From positions 92,187-156,186 of the forward strand of contig JADNRV010000128.1 in assembly GCA_015499995.1 (NCBI GenBank): a stretch of DNA of 64,000 nucleotides, written 5' to 3'. Each line of letters begins with the position of its first letter. Positions within the stretch are counted from its first letter, which is position 1. A model generated the notes under the pieces. It made no database searches. It was not told the origin of the DNA and was given only the letters and a program-made list of their open reading frames with translations. Positions 58,211 to 64,000 of the stretch are shown here, in pieces. The stretch comes from Flammula alnicola (lineage: Eukaryota; Basidiomycota; Agaricomycetes; Agaricales; Strophariaceae). A program made the translations under genes and the position numbers.

Positions 58211-58989
58211 GGGGTGTTCGTACCTAGCTGCACGTAACTGAGGGTGCTCGGGGCTGTCTGAGCATGTTTCATGGGTGGTCGACGGAGATCATGGGTGGTT
58301 GGTCAGAGTTGTACACCAGTGGTCAGCAGTTTGCACTCACATCTTGCACCTTCTTCCCACTCCGTTCTCATGCTCTTGTAGCTCGAGTCCGTTCGGGCTC
58401 TCGTGCACCATCGAGACCGCCGCCCTGAAGTCGAAGAAGAACGGCTTGGGCGAGATGCCCGCCATGGCCATGGTGCAAGTCCAGGGGTACCACTAATGAA
58501 GGCGTCAGTTGATGCCAGCAGGTCACAAGGGGCGGTTTCTGGAGGTGAGTTAGGCGGGGATGATGGTGAGTGAGAAAAGCAGGAGTTATTCTTAGCACAT
58601 ACCCATTTCGGACAATGAGCCAAAGTAAACAAAGGCGGGGGCGAGGGCATCCGTATATTGGAAACACCGGCGGTGATCGACGCCATCAAACACCGGCGGC
58701 AAATACTGCGTCACGTGTCCCCGCCAGGATGCGTGAGCTCGCCGTTGCAAACGATGACCGGTAGATATTAAATAAAGCTTCGTAGAGCAGAGATAGAGGT
58801 ACTACACCAGCAGATGCATTTTGGTAATTGGGATGTTTATTTTATATCAAATGAAACTGGAAAATACAATTTCAATTGTGATTTTTGGTGGTAGCATTAT
58901 GTTAATAACATAGCAAGGTAGTTTTTTAATATGGCGGGGAAGTTTAAGAAGTGCGCTGAGCATTTGAAGGCCCGAGCGATGGGTGGGCG

Positions 58990-60595
58990 GTGATAGGGCC
59001 GCAAATAGGCCACGCGTGAATTTCGCGAATATATCATCTTTTACCTATAGAATATAACCGAGACAGAGAGACTATAACCTACCCAAGTTAGTAGTCTAAG
59101 GCCTAGCTATGCGACTACTAGTTGTCATATAACCTGTGACAATGGTAATCAGACGCGGTTCAGAGCTAGCTGAGTCCGTATGATAAGCCGGGAGACAGTT
59201 AAAAGTTATCAGGCAGTAAAACACAGAACGCATAAGTCATAAACGACTAGCGAGGCATAAACGCACCATGGGGAATAATTTAAAAGACTTCTGGATACTT
59301 TGGAATTAGTGCGCGGCGAATTCAGTACAATCAGAGTATTGCTGAAAAGCTAGCTATAAAATACTACAGCTAGGAGTACAAGACGCAGCTAGTTAGCATG
59401 CGGTCAAAACGCACGACTACTAGCGCGCGTATCTTGTGACTTACTACGAGACGAACGGGACGCGGACGCGTTAGTTAGACGCACGCTCTACCCTCTACCC
59501 GGGGGGGCTACCAAAAGTGGTAATAGGACGAGAAAGGAAAGAAGGAACCGGCATCAATGATGGCCGCAGGTCCGGAATAAAGCGGCACCGCTAGCCGAGA
59601 CGCACGCATGATGCGCATGGTACACGGAAGTCAGGAGCGTCCTAGCGCGCTAAAATGGGATGAATTTCCAAATCCCTTGACCTCTATCTGGTCACCTGGA
59701 ATACCCAACCCTATACCCATTGCCTGCAGGCATTATTTACACGAGATAAGAATGTTTTACACTATTTTATTCGCATACTAGAACCACACATAGCTGTAGT
59801 ATAAAAGATGTACCTATGTAGCTAGTTACCTTAAGCAATCTCTTCCCAGTTTTATTTCGAGCTAAGACGCAGTGTCTAGTAAGAAAGAGGACGAATAAAG
59901 GATCAGTTTGACTTCAATAGAGTTCGTTTGAAAGCCAGAAGAAGGCTTAGTGTTAAAGGGAAGTTCTTGAGGACAAGGTCCAAGAATTTAGAAGCCAGAA
60001 GAGTGCTTAGAGGCCGGAAGAGTGCCTAGAGAAAGTCAGAAACAGAGTCCAAGTGGGCTAGCAGATCGTTCAGAAGGTAGCGCACAGTGCGGCCTTAGTT
60101 TCAGACGAGTTCCGAGCCTCCAGAGCAGCTAGTGCTTCGAAAGTCGAGCTAGTAGCGTCTTAGAGAGCTTTTCTAAAAACATAAAACCTTAAAATCAATA
60201 AAACCGTTCATCCTTGTGATAAAACGAAGCTTGAAACGAAGATAAAACGTGTATTTGAATAATCCCTCATACCCACTTTAAACGAACCGCGAGGCGCTGT
60301 CTACAAGTCAGCTAGCTAAATAAAACAAACACTGTGGAGTACAGCACACTACATATTTCTGAAGCTAGTAGAGCGTCGCTCGACCTAGTTAGGATCTCGC
60401 TCCGCAGTTGTGTGTGTTGTTTAGGTCGCTGAGCGCGTAGCGGGTCTCTCATCTGGAGCCCACCGCGAGGGGTGGTTCAGAAACATATTTTATTGGAACT
60501 TTGAAATTCGTAGCATTACACAAAACAGGTACAATTGAGCGAGGACGTTTGTAAAAGCGAAATCAATCGAAAAATACCACATCTAGTCAGTGAAA
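58990..60595 (+). mobile_element. 5' LTR and leader of a Ty3-type retrotransposon (boundaries unresolved)
   Basis: About 1.6 kb without coding potential lies directly upstream of gag. It is unusually rich in CTAG and AGCTAG words, as is the gag-pol region, so it shares that element's base composition. A TATAAAA word is at 59354. The LTR edges cannot be fixed because the 3' LTR is outside the window; a TGATAGGGCCGC start near 58992 is one candidate. Confidence 0.5.
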
Positions 60596-62657
60596 ATGGC
60601 GCCTAAGCCAAGCAATCCGCCGTCGTCGTTGGCGAGACCCACGCAGCCAGCTAGTGGACCTTCACAAAGCGGGCCGCAACCCAGAGGTACGCGTAACTCG
60701 CAAGCCGCTGGTCAAATACCGGGACTACCTAACGAAAACCCGGGAAAGAAAAGGAGAAGAAGGAGGAGTAACACACCGAAATCAAGCACGATTGCGGAAC
60801 AAAACGAGCCAGTTGGAGAAACTAGTGAAAACCGAGCGTCTGTAGAGCCTCAAACGGAAGAATTCCGTTCCGCAAAATCAGAACCTCTGTCACCTAGCCT
60901 CTCAATAAGCTCGAAAGAAACTAGCTTGCTAAAAGAGAAAATACCCGAAGATTGGGACCAAGCTAGTGAAGAAGAACTAGGAAAGGAGTTACTAAAGGAA
61001 ATTCCGCTAGGACGAGATTTAGGGCTAGACAAAGAGGAGGAGAGCCGTCCATCCACTAGCAAAGAAAAACAGAGACAAAAATCTCAACCAGAAAAGCAGG
61101 AGACATACTCAGCGGCTTTTGTGAGATTTCTAGTAGAGCTAGCTAAAAAGAAACTAGGAAGACCCGATACTACGCCCATCATGCCGATGCCAGCTAGGAA
61201 TCAGAAGGGGGCGCCTCAGTTTGAAGATAGCAGGCCGGAAGAGTTGTTAAGATATTTCGACGACTTAGAGGAGTGTTTCAAAGGGAATACGGGATTGACG
61301 GACGTCGATAAAAAGAAATATGTTGGACGATATGTATCGCCCAGAATAGAAGCGCAATGGCAATCCTTTGACTCATATGCGGGCGCAGGAAAAACCTACG
61401 TCGACTACAAGAAAGATATCATTAAGGACTACCCCGAAGCTATAGGTCTATCTACTGGATCTCTGAAGCGCCTTAAACAAGTGTGCAAAGAAAACCAAGA
61501 ATCGGAGAATCGGATCTCTCAGAGCTGTTAACATTCAAAAGAGCGTTTAAAGTCGAGTCCAAGAAGCTAGCGGAAGCACCGACGTTGCTAGCGAATCATA
61601 CGCTAGTAGCCTACTTTGCGGGGTGCCTCGCCCCAGAATTCTGAAACCGAGTATATGCCAAGCTAGATCTGCAGGCAACTCAGTCAAAGGATATGCTGGA
61701 TTTCTTAATCAGCAATAATGTGGGAGGACTCACCGCGTCGACTGCACCACCAGCTCGGGCGGAAGACAGGTACAAGCTAGACGAGTTTATCCGAGTGGCA
61801 GAAGACCTAGCTCGGGCACTAAATCCTGGAGCCACAGGAGTGGAAAGGGAGGAGTTACCACTGGTTCCTCCGGTCAGAATAAAAACGGAGAGCATGGTGC
61901 TAGCTCCAGTACAACGAGAGCTAGAGAGTATCAAGCAGGAGTTTTCCATTTTAAAGATTGGATAACAACTAGCGAGAGAAATCAGAAGCAGTTGTTGGAT
62001 GAATTCAAAAATAGTATTCATCAGCAGACTAGGATGGTGCAGCAAATGCCTCCACCCCAGCCGGCGCCTATGAGAATGTACCAGCCCCCACCGCCTCCAA
62101 TGATGCGCTATCAGCCGCCAGAAGCGCCTAGGAATTGCTTCTACTGTCATATGACTGGTCATATGTACAGAGATTGTCCAGTGCGCCAAGCGCATCTGAC
62201 GACGGGAAAGGTGAATCTAGGAGACGGGGGAAAACTGTACTTCCCAGATGGCAGGATGATATCGTTTGACCCAACTAGGCCTGTCAAGGATCGAGTAGAT
62301 GAGTGGCACGCGAAGCAGAAAACTGACGTCGCGTTCCAATCATGGGAGACAGAGAGCGTACCGGGGATGTATCATCTCCAAGCGCATCAAGGTTCCATGT
62401 CGCTCTACACGAACCAGCAGAGAGATCAGAGGGACGAGGTGATAGAAAAATTGAGACAAGAGTTGCAGGGGAGGCCAGGTCCGTCCTACCAGTCGAGACC
62501 TAGCACGGTCTATCAGCAGCAGCGACGAGACGAGATGGATGAGTATAGAGAGACGTATGAGGAGATGCTAGCTGCGGAAAAACAGGGGACCATACTAGCA
62601 TTAACTAGGTCGGGGCAGCCACCTAGAGGAGAAGTCGAGGATCCGGGTTTCGATTGA
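60596..62657 (+). pseudogene. Ty3-type gag, decayed
   Basis: Frames 60596-61531, ~61490-61965 and ~61960-62657 together make one Gag. The first part is Pro/Ser-rich with a basic GKKRRRRRSN stretch, then the capsid-like part (RPEELLRYFDDLEECFKG, YVSPRIEAQWQSF). It is followed in another frame by LSELLTFKRAFKVE and FAGCLAPEF. The third frame has a Pro/Met-rich stretch, a CCHC zinc knuckle (NCFYCHMTGHMYRDC) and a Gln/Arg-rich tail. Breaks: a frameshift near 61490, a TGA near 61641 where family context suggests Trp, and a frameshift near 61955. Gag forms the particle in which the element is reverse transcribed; this copy cannot make it whole. Confidence 0.85.
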
Positions 62658-63826
62658 GTTCGATGAAGGCAAAAGCGGGTACTAGGAGACAGAAAGCGAC
62701 TGCTCCTAGACTGACAGCGCCAGAGGACGTAAATAAAAAGAAACGCGTAGAGGAAATAGAGAGTAGTGATGAGGAGGAAGAGGAGCTAGCGCCGCGACAG
62801 AGAACAGCGGCCCCGAAATCGAAGCAGAAACGGGTGGACTTCGAGATCGCCGAGGTTAATCCTGAGACTGTGGCGCATCCGAAGCCGAAGATGATGCCGT
62901 ACATTGACGTACCGCCCCTGTCGACGGTTGTCAAAATGAGACCGAAGCCCAGGGAAGAGCCAATTCCCAATATAGAAAAGAAGGGGCCGGCATATAAACA
63001 CCGGGCGCCTATTGAAGATGAAGTCGATATTGGTGAATTAGTGGAGCAACTAAAGCAGCTGAAGGTGGAAGTCACTCAAGCGCAGCTAATGGGAGTTGCG
63101 AACAGCCAAATGCAGAAGAAATTCGTAAAAGAATTCTCAGCTAGGCGTGTACCAACCAATATTGAGGTGCGCAAGGTGACAATGATTGAAGAAGAAGAAG
63201 AAGAGGAAGTGGGGACCGACTATGAGAAGGAGGAACCATTACCACAATATATGCTAGCAGAAGATTTACCGCCGCCTAAGTATCGAGTGCTTGCAATGGA
63301 TTGCGATGGCTTACCGAAGGGAGCCATTGTTATAGAAGATCCCTTTGTGCAGTATTTGAACGAGCTAGCTCCGGGTGAAGAACCTAGGAAGCTGCTAGTG
63401 GCAAAGGAATCGCACCCTTTAAAGGCGGTACATCCTGTGATCAACGGGGTGGCCACCGAGGAAGCATTATTGGATGGTGGTTCGCAAATCATCTCAATGG
63501 GAAAGGATACGGCAGTCAAACTCAGACTTAATTGGGACCCTGCGATTATTATACACATGCAGAGCGCCAATAAGCAAATTGAAAAGACATTGGGACTAGC
63601 TAGGAATGTGCCATTTGTGTTTGGAGAAATAACTTTATATTTCCAAGTACATGTAATGGTGAACCCGGCGTACAAGGTGTTACTAGGACGACCGTTTGAA
63701 TGTCTAACATCTAGCGAGGTGAAGAATGCCCCAGACGGCACTCAGCTCCTCACTATCACAGACCCAAACACGTCTAGAAAAATTACTATGCCCACGTACG
63801 ATAGAGGACAACCACCGGCATTCTAA
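62654..63826 (+). CDS. Ty3-type pol N-terminal part with aspartic protease domain
   Basis: 390-codon frame overlapping the end of gag by 4 nt in the -1 frame; the first ATG is at 62663. The N-terminal half is acidic and Lys-rich without known domain. From about residue 265 it has the retropepsin-like fold: HPVINGVATEEALLDGGSQI (the usual D-T/S-G is DGG here), then a flap region, and AYKVLLGRPFE as the second conserved element. It ends at a TAA at 63824. The sequence continues in another frame, so this stop reflects a frameshift near 63815. Confidence 0.8.
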   Translation: MSSMKAKAGTRRQKATAPRLTAPEDVNKKKRVEEIESSDEEEEELAPRQRTAAPKSKQKRVDFEIAEVNPETVAHPKPKMMPYIDVPPLSTVVKMRPKPREEPIPNIEKKGPAYKHRAPIEDEVDIGELVEQLKQLKVEVTQAQLMGVANSQMQKKFVKEFSARRVPTNIEVRKVTMIEEEEEEEVGTDYEKEEPLPQYMLAEDLPPPKYRVLAMDCDGLPKGAIVIEDPFVQYLNELAPGEEPRKLLVAKESHPLKAVHPVINGVATEEALLDGGSQIISMGKDTAVKLRLNWDPAIIIHMQSANKQIEKTLGLARNVPFVFGEITLYFQVHVMVNPAYKVLLGRPFECLTSSEVKNAPDGTQLLTITDPNTSRKITMPTYDRGQPPAF

Positions 63827-64000
63827 AGAAGCAGCCCGACAGTTCTTTTCAACCCTCGATGAGTTGATGAGTTATCAAGGAGAGGTCGCACTAATGATTG
63901 AAAGAGATGATCGAGATGGGAGTATCCAAATCATAGGATACACAACCCCTCTCGATAGCAAAAGTTTTAAAAAGAAAGAGCTGAGGAATGCGTACCTAGA
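63816..64000 (+). pseudogene. Continuation of Ty3 pol in a shifted frame (partial)
   Basis: An open frame continuing SKEAARQFFSTLDELMSYQG and SIQIIGYTTPLDS runs to the right edge. It follows the protease in the order expected for pol, leading towards reverse transcriptase outside the window. It is joined to the protease frame only through a frameshift. Confidence 0.65.

Larger units (their letters stand above)
57511..58640. repeat. Second inverted-repeat segment related to the first
   Basis: The word CCCGCCTTTGTTTGCTTTGG near 57585 recurs inverted near 58618-58641. GGAGTTATTCTTAGCAC occurs both at 57453-57469 and 58583-58599. This suggests a second, more diverged element next to the first. 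It includes the direct repeats at 57846-58210. Confidence 0.5.

Overview
This window is nuclear DNA of a basidiomycete fungus, most likely an Agaricomycete (mushroom-forming). The reasons are dense GT-AG introns of about 50-70 bp, genes packed on both strands, an expanded F-box family, several MBOAT_2 (wax-synthase-like) membrane proteins, and a mix of hAT, Ty3 and small inverted-repeat transposons. I saw no rRNA, tRNA or CRISPR array.

Left part (1-28 kb), in order: the N-terminal part of an MBOAT_2 acyltransferase (minus, cut by the window edge); an Ohr/OsmC peroxidase; two F-box-type proteins; a GNAT acetyltransferase whose start lies 17 bp from a small TA-flanked MITE; a repeat-rich gap (6.6-8.0 kb); the large GATOR2/SEAC subunit Mios/Sea4 (minus, 9 exons); divergent from it, lysyl-tRNA synthetase with two likely start codons; an intronless F-box gene; a MYND-related gene; glyoxalase I; a second, frameshifted MBOAT_2 copy; a decayed F-box copy; a 2-kb gap with a direct duplication; and a long low-complexity nuclear protein.

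Middle (28-52 kb): a short-chain dehydrogenase whose eighth intron is swollen to 4.5 kb by a 4,432-bp foldback element (long terminal inverted repeats around two opposing arrays of a ~163-bp repeat). It is followed by a Rex1-type RNA exonuclease, an Ariadne-type RBR ubiquitin ligase, a secreted ferritin-like protein, another intronless F-box gene, a 711-bp inverted-repeat element with a 6-bp target duplication, a 15-exon NIPA magnesium transporter with a 6-nt microexon, a third (intact) MBOAT_2 gene, and a pathogen-related-protein homologue.

Right part (52.8-64 kb) is a transposon cluster: a complete hAT element with 16-bp TIRs, an 8-bp target duplication and an uninterrupted 11-exon transposase, inserted in the arm of another inverted-repeat element. 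Further repeats follow, then the 5' half of a decayed Ty3-type retrotransposon running off the edge.

Most host genes are single-copy housekeeping functions: TORC1 signalling (Sea4), translation (LysRS), RNA maturation (Rex1), ubiquitylation (Ariadne), and peroxide and methylglyoxal detoxification (Ohr, Glo1). They do not form an obvious pathway cluster. The accessory layer is the F-box and MBOAT_2 copies and the transposons. Exon boundaries were worked out by hand from splice signals and reading frame; a model is called exact only where all phases close.
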